The translations under genes and the position numbers were made by a program. From Hymenobacter algoricola (GTDB taxonomy: Bacteria; Bacteroidota; Bacteroidia; Cytophagales; Hymenobacteraceae): a DNA stretch of 64,000 nucleotides. The stretch covers positions 62,001 to 126,000 of the forward strand of contig NZ_BAABDH010000012.1 in NCBI RefSeq assembly GCF_039539525.1, written 5' to 3'. Shown in pieces: positions 8,262 to 15,017 of this stretch (its first letter is position 1; the number at the start of each line of letters is the position of its first letter). Below the pieces are notes generated by a model. That model was not told the DNA's origin. It saw nothing but the letters and a program-made list of their open reading frames with translations, and did no database searches.

Positions 8262-8615
8262 TTAGGCGCGGCCGTCGGGCAGCAGCACTTCAATTTCGAG
8301 CTGCAGCCACTCGTCTTCCCAGGCTTTGTGGGTGATGCGGGCCGTGAGCCCATAACCGGCATCGAGCAGGCGGGCACTGGTTTCGTTGCGCACGTCGGGC
8401 AGGTAGCCCAGCCACACGTCGCCTTCGGCGGCCGTGGTCAGCACTTTCACGGCCCAGTCGTCGTACTTGCTGTCGGCCTCGCGGACCAGACGCAACATCT
8501 GACCGAGGTAGAGGCCGGGCTCGTGCTGTTTGAGATTTTCGCGGTGGGTGGTGCCGGCCACGAGGCATTCCAGGAGCACCAGAGCAGTGGCAGACGAAGC
8601 GGGAGCAGGTTTCAT
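8262..8615 (-). CDS. HIRAN-domain protein
   Basis: A 117-residue protein consisting almost entirely of a HIRAN domain. Signatures are LVAGTTHREN, LRLVREADSKYDDWAVKV, VWLGYLPDVRNETSARLLDAGYG and TARITHKAWED. HIRAN domains bind DNA ends or single-stranded 3' ends in larger helicases, and they also occur alone in bacteria, where the role is unknown. I start at ATG 8615; earlier in-frame codons up to 8711 add residues unlike the domain. It is convergent with the gene at 7278 (21-base gap) and divergent from the DUF4268 gene at 8745. Confidence 0.8.
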   Translation of the reverse strand: MKPAPASSATALVLLECLVAGTTHRENLKQHEPGLYLGQMLRLVREADSKYDDWAVKVLTTAAEGDVWLGYLPDVRNETSARLLDAGYGLTARITHKAWEDEWLQLEIEVLLPDGRA

Positions 8616-8744
8616 GGCACCAATGTACAGGACTGCAGGCAGGTTACCGCGGCAGCCGCCGGCGACGCCGCCGGCTGCCGCGTAGTTTTTGCGCGGAATG
8701 CCGATGACCATCGTATTTTCGGGTCTTTACCCTCCTCTTTTCTC

Positions 8745-9206
8745 ATGTATAGCAAAGCCGAAGTTGCGCAGCTGCGGCAGGCCTTCTGGACCACCTTTGG
8801 CCAGTATATGGCCCCCGTCCCTTCCGCCGAAGGGCTGCCGACCAACTGGATCAACTACAAAACCGGCGTCAAGCACGTGTCCTTCCGCCTGCACGCCGAT
8901 GTGCGCCACGCCACCATCGGCATCGAGCTGACCCACCCGGACGCGGCCGTCCGGGCCCTTTACTTTGAGCAGTTTGAGGCCCTGAAAACCCTGCTGCACG
9001 AAACCACCGGGCAGCCCTGGCGCTGGGAAGCCGCCGCCACCGACGCCCACGGGCAGCCTTTGAGCCGCATTTTTCAGGAGCTCACGCCGGTCAATCTGTT
9101 CAGCCGCGACGACTGGCCGGCCCTGATTTCCTTCTTCAAGCCCCGCCTGACGGCCCTGGACGCCTTCTGGACTGACGCCCAGTATTCCTTCCAGAGCCTG
9201 GCCTGA
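8745..9206 (+). CDS. DUF4268 domain-containing protein
   Basis: A 153-residue protein. The pattern FWTTFGQYM, NWINYKTGVKHVSFRLHAD, TIGIELTHPD and an alternating aromatic C-terminus matches DUF4268, a small fold found alone or fused to endonuclease-like domains. Function is not established. I use ATG 8745. The in-frame extension upstream to 8328 is antisense to the HIRAN gene and is dropped. The next gene starts 37 bases downstream and may be co-transcribed. Confidence 0.75.
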   Translation: MYSKAEVAQLRQAFWTTFGQYMAPVPSAEGLPTNWINYKTGVKHVSFRLHADVRHATIGIELTHPDAAVRALYFEQFEALKTLLHETTGQPWRWEAAATDAHGQPLSRIFQELTPVNLFSRDDWPALISFFKPRLTALDAFWTDAQYSFQSLA

Positions 9207-9243
9207 TGGCCGATCCTTCTCCCCTCATTTATTCCTACCCGAT

Positions 9244-10302
9244 ATGCCCGCTATTCCCCTTTCCGCCGACGGCGACGAACAACGCGCCGAGGCCCGCTAC
9301 CTGGCCGACGCCATTCCCCTGGGCCTGAGTCTGGCCCTCGTCACGACTTCCTTGCTCATGCTGAACCCCCACGACCCGCTGCCCCGGGAGCTGGTGGAAA
9401 GCTTCGGGTTTGACGCCATCGAGCAGCAGCGGTGCCGCGCCGTGCGCACGGTGTCCCAGCTGCTGGATGAGCTAAAAAACAACCTGCCGGCCATGCACTG
9501 CTACCTGCTGGTGGCCCGCTACGCCTTGGAATGCCCCCCCATCTGGACCGTGGTGGCCGCCTCCCTGCAAGCCACCGATGAGGAGGAGGATCTGGCCCCG
9601 GAATCGCTCGCCCTGGAGAGGAAGTACCACCAGTACTACGAATGCATGGGCGCCGGGGTGCAGCTGGCCAGGCGCCTGACCAGCACCGCTGACGACCTGG
9701 CCGAGGAGCTGCGCCTGCAGGACCTGGCCCTGCAGGGCTTGTTTGCCCGGCTCGGGGCCACCGTCCGCCCTGGCATTGCGGCCCGCCCCGAACCCGATAC
9801 GGAGCCCCCCGCACCGGTCAGCACGGTGTCGCCGCACCTGGCCCAGCTCCTGCTGCTGGCTGTCAGCCTGATCGAGCACCTGCCGCACATCTCCGACCAC
9901 CCCCTGGTGCGCGGTCTTACCAGCTTGAGCTTTGTGCAGGCCAGCGTGCGCCTGCCCCTGTATAAGCGCCTCATCGAGCTGCCCGCCGGGGCCGGCATCA
10001 GCCTCTCCGAAGCAGAGCTGCTGACGCTCTACCAGGCCGCCCAGGTCGCCCTGCTGGCGCAGGTAGTCGATATTACGCCCGAGGGCACCTGGGCCGATTG
10101 GGTCCAGTCCCGCATCCTGGCTCCCGACCCGCCTCAGCCCTTCGTGCCTACTTACGACCAGGACCAGCTCGACCAGGTCAATACCACTGCCCCCGCGGAC
10201 CTGCGCGCCTACAGCCAGCTGGTACAAGACCATTTCGACCCCGGGCATCCCCTGCTGGACCAGGCCGTGACCGAAATCCGCCAGCTCGCCGAGCTGCTCT
10301 AG
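9244..10302 (+). CDS. Hypothetical helical protein, paralogue of the gene at 7278
   Basis: I do not recognise a family. The 352-residue product has no export signal and is Leu/Ala-rich. It shares with the gene at 7278 an N-terminal HDPLPRELVESFGFDA motif, a central Leu-rich segment (HLAQLLLLAVSLIEHLP) and LSEAELLTLYQAAQVALLAQV. An acidic linker (ATDEEEDLAPES) and a Pro-rich linker (PEPDTEPPAPVS) separate the halves. The gene ends 23 bases before the phased 21-bp array. Confidence 0.7.
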   Translation: MPAIPLSADGDEQRAEARYLADAIPLGLSLALVTTSLLMLNPHDPLPRELVESFGFDAIEQQRCRAVRTVSQLLDELKNNLPAMHCYLLVARYALECPPIWTVVAASLQATDEEEDLAPESLALERKYHQYYECMGAGVQLARRLTSTADDLAEELRLQDLALQGLFARLGATVRPGIAARPEPDTEPPAPVSTVSPHLAQLLLLAVSLIEHLPHISDHPLVRGLTSLSFVQASVRLPLYKRLIELPAGAGISLSEAELLTLYQAAQVALLAQVVDITPEGTWADWVQSRILAPDPPQPFVPTYDQDQLDQVNTTAPADLRAYSQLVQDHFDPGHPLLDQAVTEIRQLAELL

Positions 10303-10324
10303 CCCGGCCCGGCAGCCCAGCGCC

Positions 10325-10555
10325 TATACCCCGAACCCCACAAGCTATACCTCCCGGACCACTGCTTATACTCTGAGGACCATTTCCTATACTCTAAAAC
10401 CATCTGTCTATACCCAAGAGGCTATAGCATATACCTAACGGACTACTAGTTATACTCCGAGGGCAAGTGCCTGTACTTTGAGGAGCATTGCTTATACTTG
10501 AAACACTTTTACCTATACCTGCCGGCCCGCTCCCGATACTCGGGCGGCGGTGCGG
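10325..10555. repeat. Eleven-unit degenerate tandem array with an exact 21-bp period
   Basis: Eleven consecutive units of exactly 21 bp start at 10325, 10346, 10367, 10388, 10409, 10430, 10451, 10472, 10493, 10514 and 10535. Nine begin TATAC, one TGTAC and one GATAC. The rest is degenerate, with a consensus near YYYGAGGACCATTGCT. No insertion or deletion breaks the register. All plus-strand frames contain stops and no Bacteroidota gene signal covers the array, so it is non-coding. 21 bp is two turns of B-DNA, which would place every TATAC on one face of the helix. The array lies upstream of the winged-helix-like gene at 10598. Confidence 0.9.
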
Positions 10556-10597
10556 CAGGACGTCTCCCGCTACTTTCTCTTTGCTCTGTTGCTGCTC

Positions 10598-11002
10598 ATG
10601 GATACGCCCGCAGTTACTACCCCTGCTACCGAGGGCACTGACGCCCTGGCCCGGTTTGCCCACCGCGTGGCAACCCGCGACGAGCCGGTGCCGCCCCCGC
10701 CCCACGGCTACGACCAGGATTCGCTCGAAGCCCACATTGCCCGGGCGCTGCGGGCGGCCCACCCGGCTATGCGGGCCCGCCGCGCCCTTACCCACGCCCG
10801 TGTCTGCTACGCCCTGATGCTGCAGCCGCGGCTGATTACGCGCGACCTGGCCGCGGCGGCCTTCACCACCCGGCTCACGGTGTATAATGCCTTTCCCGAG
10901 CTGCGGCAGCTGGGCCTGGCCGCCGACGAGTACCAAGGTGGCCGGCGCTACCACTTCCTCACCCGGGCCGGCGAAGACTGGCTGCTGGAAGTAACGCGGT
11001 AA
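10598..11002 (+). CDS. Small protein with a winged-helix-like C-terminus (putative DNA-binding)
   Basis: A 134-residue protein. The first 50 residues are Pro/Ala-rich and probably flexible. Residues about 55-134 read like a winged helix: a helix (ARVCYALMLQ), a second helix (TRDLAAAAF), a recognition-like helix (LTVYNAFPELRQLGL) and a wing (YQGGRRYHFLTRAGEDWLLEV). The 'RR-Y-x-L-T-x-x-G' pattern is common in MarR-like wings. I use ATG 10598; the in-frame GTG at 10550 lies inside the 21-bp array. TACTTTCT at 10571 may be a -7 box. The DNA-binding role is inferred from pattern only. Confidence 0.6.
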   Translation: MDTPAVTTPATEGTDALARFAHRVATRDEPVPPPPHGYDQDSLEAHIARALRAAHPAMRARRALTHARVCYALMLQPRLITRDLAAAAFTTRLTVYNAFPELRQLGLAADEYQGGRRYHFLTRAGEDWLLEVTR

Positions 11003-11105
11003 TGGCGCCCCAGCAGCCACCAGCTCGCCGGCTCAGGGCAGTTGAGGGCCCGTTATTTTCCTCTAAATTGCTCCTTCTTACCTTTTATCTTGTACCCCGG
11101 ATTCC

Positions 11106-11471
11106 ATGAAAAAAAAGCTCCTCGCCGCTGCCTTACTGCTGACCGCCGTTGGTACCTGGTCGTTTTACCCTAAGCCCGCTGAGCCCAGCGGCACCATGAT
11201 GGTCATCAGCAACATGTCGTTCGGCCTCGACGCCCAGGCCTCCATCATCACCGTGGCCCCCGACGGCACCCAGAAGGAAAAGGAAATCGACTTCAGCCGG
11301 GGCAGTGCCAAGCGCATGGCGGCCAACACGACCATCGTGCACAAAGCCGCTCTGGGCGTTATCAACGAGTACAGCCGCGCCGGCTGGCACCTGGTTGGCA
11401 GTGCCCCCACGGTCATCTCGCAAACCGGCAACACCATCTTCAGCCAGAACATCTACACGCTGGAGAAGTAG
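11106..11471 (+). CDS. Small secreted protein of unknown function
   Basis: A 121-residue product with a signal peptide (MKKKLLAAALLLTAVGTWSF). The mature part has alternating beta-like segments (TMMVISNMSFG, ASIITVAPDG) and a helix containing NTTIVHKAALGVINEYSRAGW. The ending 'INEYSRAGWHLVGSAP' resembles small DUF4177-like proteins that have a helix followed by a GW strand. I would not assign a function. The gene is monocistronic and closed by a strong terminator. A TATCTTG box at 11086-11092 may be part of its promoter. Confidence 0.7.
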   Translation: MKKKLLAAALLLTAVGTWSFYPKPAEPSGTMMVISNMSFGLDAQASIITVAPDGTQKEKEIDFSRGSAKRMAANTTIVHKAALGVINEYSRAGWHLVGSAPTVISQTGNTIFSQNIYTLEK

Positions 11472-11486
11472 GTGGCTACTGAACAC

Positions 11487-11523
11487 AAAAAGGGCTACCC
11501 CGACGTGGGGTAGCCCTTTTTTG
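11487..11523 (+). terminator. Intrinsic terminator
   Basis: Perfect stem AGGGCTACCCC/GGGGTAGCCCT flanked by A and T runs, with a loop of about four bases. It follows the secreted-protein gene by about 15 bases. Confidence 0.92.
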
Positions 11524-11600
11524 TATTCAGTAGCCGCTCATGTGTGTTAGCCAGGCGGCGTGGGCTGGGGCCGCCAGCCGCGGTACTTCCTGAAAACTCA

Positions 11601-11632
11601 AAACGGCCGCCCTGCATGCAGGGCGGCCGTTT
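11601..11632 (-). terminator. Perfect 32-base palindrome at the acyl-CoA dehydrogenase 3' end
   Basis: A fully symmetric palindrome centred on TGCATGCA, with 16-base arms beginning AAACGGCCGCCC. It lies 19 bases past the minus-strand stop and is followed on that strand by TTGAGTTTTC, so it probably terminates that gene. Confidence 0.7.
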
Positions 11633-11650
11633 GAAGATACGCAATGCGGC

Positions 11651-12883
11651 TTACTTGAACGCCTGGATACCCGTGATATCGGCACCCGTAATCAGCAGGT
11701 GGATGTCGTGGGTGCCTTCGTAGGTAATCACCGATTCGAGGTTCATCATGTGGCGCATGATGGGGTACTCGCCGGTGATGCCCATGCCGCCGTGAATCTG
11801 GCGGGCTTCGCGGGCTACGTGCAGGGCCATGTCCACCGAGTTGCGCTTGGCCATCGAAATCTGGGCCGAGGTAGCTTTGCCTTCATTTTTGAGCACCCCG
11901 AGGCGCCAGGCCATTAGCTGGGCCTTGGTGATTTCGGTGAGCATCTCGGCCAGCTTCTTCTGCTGGAGCTGGAAGCCGCCGATGGGCTTGCCGAACTGCT
12001 CCCGCTCCAGCGAGTACTGCAGCGCCGACTCGTAGCAGTCGATGGCCGCGCCGATGGCGCCCCAGGCGATGCCGAAGCGGGCCGAGTCGAGGCAGCTGAG
12101 CGGACCTTTCAGGCCGTCGATGTTGGGCAGGATGTTTTCTTTCGGGATTTTCACGTCCTGGAACACCAGCTCGCCGGTAGTGCTGGCGCGCAGGCTCCAC
12201 TTGTTGTGGATTTCGGGGGTCGTGAAGCCTTCCATGCCGCGCTCCACAATTACGCCCTTGATGCGGCCATTCTCATCCTTGGCCCACACCACGGCTACCT
12301 GGCACTCGGGCGAGTTGCTGATCCAGAGCTTGGCCCCGTTCAGCAGGTAGTAGTCGCCCATGTCCCTGATGTTGGTGGTCATGCCGCCGGGGTTCGAGCC
12401 GTGGTCGGGCTCGGTGAGGCCGAAGCAGCCCAGCCACTCGCCGGAGGCCAGCTTGGGCAGGAACTTGTTGCGCTGCTCCTCCGAGCCGTAGGCGTAGATC
12501 GGGAACATCACCAACGAGCCCTGCACCGAGGCCGTGGAGCGCATGCCGGAGTCGCCGCGCTCAATTTCCTGCATGATCAGGCCGTAGCTGATGTAGTCGA
12601 GCCCGCCGCCGCCGTACTCGGTGGGGATGGTGGGGCCGAAAGCGCCCACGTCGCCGAACTTGCGCACAATCTCGGACGGGAAATGCGCGTCCTGGGCCCA
12701 CTTCTCAATGTTCGGATTGATTTCCTTCTTGACGAAGTCGCGGATGCTCTGGCGGATGAGCTTGTGCTCCTCGCTGAGCAGACCGTCGAGGTCGAAGTAA
12801 TCGGTAAAGCCGGCCGCGTTCAGGGAGCCGTGGTGACTGGCCGCTTTGGCTTGCGGCGAGAGGACGTCAGCTTGGGATGACAT
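11651..12883 (-). CDS. Acyl-CoA dehydrogenase, glutaryl-CoA dehydrogenase-like
   Basis: A 410-residue FAD enzyme that oxidises acyl-CoA thioesters at the alpha-beta position. Family signatures are CFGLTEPDHGSNPGGM and WISNSPECQVAVVWAK (FAD site), REQFGKPIGGFQLQQKKLAEM, and the C-terminal QIHGGMGITGEYPIMRHMMNLESVITYEGTHDIH spread over the last 50 residues. The Glu of TYEGT is the expected catalytic base, as in glutaryl-CoA dehydrogenase and short-chain members. Length is normal. A TATCTTTG box on the minus strand at 12913-12920 is a good -7 element, giving a leader of about 25 bases. The exact substrate cannot be read from sequence. Confidence 0.9.
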   Translation of the reverse strand: MSSQADVLSPQAKAASHHGSLNAAGFTDYFDLDGLLSEEHKLIRQSIRDFVKKEINPNIEKWAQDAHFPSEIVRKFGDVGAFGPTIPTEYGGGGLDYISYGLIMQEIERGDSGMRSTASVQGSLVMFPIYAYGSEEQRNKFLPKLASGEWLGCFGLTEPDHGSNPGGMTTNIRDMGDYYLLNGAKLWISNSPECQVAVVWAKDENGRIKGVIVERGMEGFTTPEIHNKWSLRASTTGELVFQDVKIPKENILPNIDGLKGPLSCLDSARFGIAWGAIGAAIDCYESALQYSLEREQFGKPIGGFQLQQKKLAEMLTEITKAQLMAWRLGVLKNEGKATSAQISMAKRNSVDMALHVAREARQIHGGMGITGEYPIMRHMMNLESVITYEGTHDIHLLITGADITGIQAFK

Positions 12884-13114
12884 AAGGAGGTTGTTGGGTG
12901 GGGAATCAGGCTCAAAGATAGGAGTTTCCGTTTGCGGAACAGGCAGCCGCCACCGATGGTTCGGACCGGCGGCAGCGCATTTTCCGGCTCTGCTGCTCCC
13001 GGGGTTCCAACGGCCGGGTGACCACCCAGAACAAATTTTTAGCCGCTCAGATATTCAAAACCCTTGTTACTTGCGTACAGGCAGCAACTTTTGCCACTCT
13101 CCGCCCTCCCACCC

Positions 13115-14851
13115 ATGAGCCACGAAAAGAAACTAAACGAGCTGGAAGCCACCGCTATCTGCGGCAACGACATTTCCTCATCGTGCCTGTATGTATCGGC
13201 CCTGGCCATTGCCTACGCCGGGCAATACGCCTGGGTGGCCCTGCTGATGGTGGGGGCGGTGCTGTTTTTGTTCCGCTCGATTTACGGAGAAGTAGTGGGG
13301 GCGCTGCCCCTCAACGGCGGAGCCTACAACGTGCTGCTCAACACCACCAGCAAGCGCAACGCCGCGCTGGCCGCCTGCCTCACCATCCTGTCGTACATGG
13401 CCACGGCGGTTATTTCGGCTTCCGAGGCCATGCACTACCTGCACACGCTCTGGGCCGGGCTGCCCATCATCGGGGCCACGCTGGGGCTGCTGGGGCTGTT
13501 TCTGGCCCTCACCATTCTGGGCATCTCGGAGTCGGCGAAGGTGGCGGTGGGCATCTTTCTGGTGCACCTGGTTTCGCTCACCCTGCTGGTGGGGGTCACC
13601 ATCTGGTTTCTGGCCACCCACGGCCTGGAGACGCTGTCGGTAAACTTTGCGCGGCCCCTGCCGGGCGGCAGCCTGCTGACGGCCCTGTTTCTGGGGTTCA
13701 GCGCGGCCATGCTGGGCATCTCGGGCTTCGAAAGCTCGGCCAACTTCGTGGAGGAGCAGGCCCCGGGCGTATTCGGCAAAACCCTGCGCAACATGTGGGT
13801 GGTGGTGAGCTTTTTCAACCCCGTCATTGCCTTTCTGGTGGTGGCCGCGCTGCCCCTGACCGAAGTAGGCCCGCACACCGAAACCCTGCTGGCCTACCTG
13901 GGCACCACCACCGGCGGCCGGTGGCTGGGCATCCTGATTTCGGTAGATGCCGTGGCCGTGCTCAGCGGGGCCGTGCTGACTTCCTTCGTGGGCGTAAGCG
14001 GGCTGATGAAGCGCATGACCCTGGACCGGATCCTGCCCCAGTTTTTCCTGCGGGAAAACAAGGCCAAGAGCAACTACGTCATCCTCATCACCTTTTTCCT
14101 GCTCTGCGTGTCGGTGCTGCTGATTACCCGCGGGCAGCTGGGGCCGCTGGCGGGGGTGTATACCATTTCGTTTCTGGCGGTTATGGCATTTTTTGCCCTG
14201 GGCAACTTCCTGCTCAAGAGCAAGCGGCCGAACCTGCCGCGGCCGGTGTACGCCGGGGTTATCACCGTGACGGTAGCGCTGCTGAGCATCCTGCTGGCGC
14301 TGTACGGCAACATCAAGCTTCACCCCGACTACCTGATTGTGTTTCTGCAGTACTTCCTGCCCGCTATGCTGGTGGTGTACGTGATGCTGAACCGGACGTC
14401 CATTCTGAACCTGACGCTGGCCGCCGTGGATTCGATTACCGAGCACACCCGGTTTTCGCGCTTCGGCCGGCGGCTCGTCAAGCGCAAGCTGCGGGAGCTG
14501 CACAAGCAGGAATTCGTGTTCTTCACCAAGGGCGACAACGTCTCGAACCTGAACAAGGTGATGGCCTACGTGGTGGAAAACGAGTCTACCAACCGCCTCA
14601 AGATCGTGACGCTGCTCAAGGAAGGCGAAACCGTGTCGGCCGAGCTGCTCACCGACATCAACGTGCTGGACCGGGCCTACGAGCAGATTGAGGTGGAGTT
14701 TGTGACTATGCAAGGCCACTTCGGCCCGGCGCTGATTGAGGAGCTCTCGACCAAGTGGTGCATCCCGAAAAACTTCATGTTCATTGGCTCCCCCGGCGAC
14801 CGGTTTCCCTACCAGATATCGGAGCTGGGCGGCGTGCGGCTGATTATCTGA
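13115..14851 (+). CDS. APC-family permease with C-terminal soluble domain
   Basis: A 578-residue member of the amino acid-polyamine-organocation superfamily. The N-terminus has the family pattern LEATAICGNDISSSCLYVSAL in its first membrane segment, and about twelve hydrophobic segments fill residues 20-430. After the last one a basic stretch (RFGRRLVKRKLRELHKQE) leads into about 130 soluble residues (FVFFTKGDNVSNLNKVM, LKIVTLLKEGE, YEQIEVEFVTMQGHFGP, KNFMFIGSPGDRFPYQ). I use ATG 13115 because the upstream TTG at 13064 has no export-like or domain-like extension. The substrate is unknown. Confidence 0.85.
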   Translation: MSHEKKLNELEATAICGNDISSSCLYVSALAIAYAGQYAWVALLMVGAVLFLFRSIYGEVVGALPLNGGAYNVLLNTTSKRNAALAACLTILSYMATAVISASEAMHYLHTLWAGLPIIGATLGLLGLFLALTILGISESAKVAVGIFLVHLVSLTLLVGVTIWFLATHGLETLSVNFARPLPGGSLLTALFLGFSAAMLGISGFESSANFVEEQAPGVFGKTLRNMWVVVSFFNPVIAFLVVAALPLTEVGPHTETLLAYLGTTTGGRWLGILISVDAVAVLSGAVLTSFVGVSGLMKRMTLDRILPQFFLRENKAKSNYVILITFFLLCVSVLLITRGQLGPLAGVYTISFLAVMAFFALGNFLLKSKRPNLPRPVYAGVITVTVALLSILLALYGNIKLHPDYLIVFLQYFLPAMLVVYVMLNRTSILNLTLAAVDSITEHTRFSRFGRRLVKRKLRELHKQEFVFFTKGDNVSNLNKVMAYVVENESTNRLKIVTLLKEGETVSAELLTDINVLDRAYEQIEVEFVTMQGHFGPALIEELSTKWCIPKNFMFIGSPGDRFPYQISELGGVRLII

Positions 14852-14916
14852 CGGCAGCCGTGGCCAGATACATGGGGCCGCCGCAATCCGGCCCCGGAAA
14901 CAGACCGGCTTTTTCG

Positions 14917-14954
14917 CACAAAGCCCCGACGTTGGAATACGCCGGGGCTTTGTG
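14917..14954. terminator. Bidirectional terminator between permease and TonB receptor
   Basis: Perfect 12-bp stem CACAAAGCCCCG/CGGGGCTTTGTG between convergent genes. A/T-rich pairs within the stem give U tracts on both strands. Confidence 0.8.
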
Positions 14955-15017
14955 GTTTAGCAGGCTTCTTCGTTGCTCCGGACGGATTACGGCCGCTCCG
15001 GCTTCGCCAGGCCGCTA

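Noticed and set aside
10325..10450. The 21-bp array as a coding heptapeptide repeat
   Set aside because: In the frame starting at 10325 each unit would encode Tyr-Thr plus five variable residues, but a stop occurs in unit 6 and the other frames also stop. The conserved feature is the DNA word, not codons.
13178..14719. Long minus-strand frame antisense to the APC permease
   Set aside because: It is a GC-rich shadow frame: the translation is His/Gln/Gly-rich with no domain, and the plus strand encodes an obvious permease.
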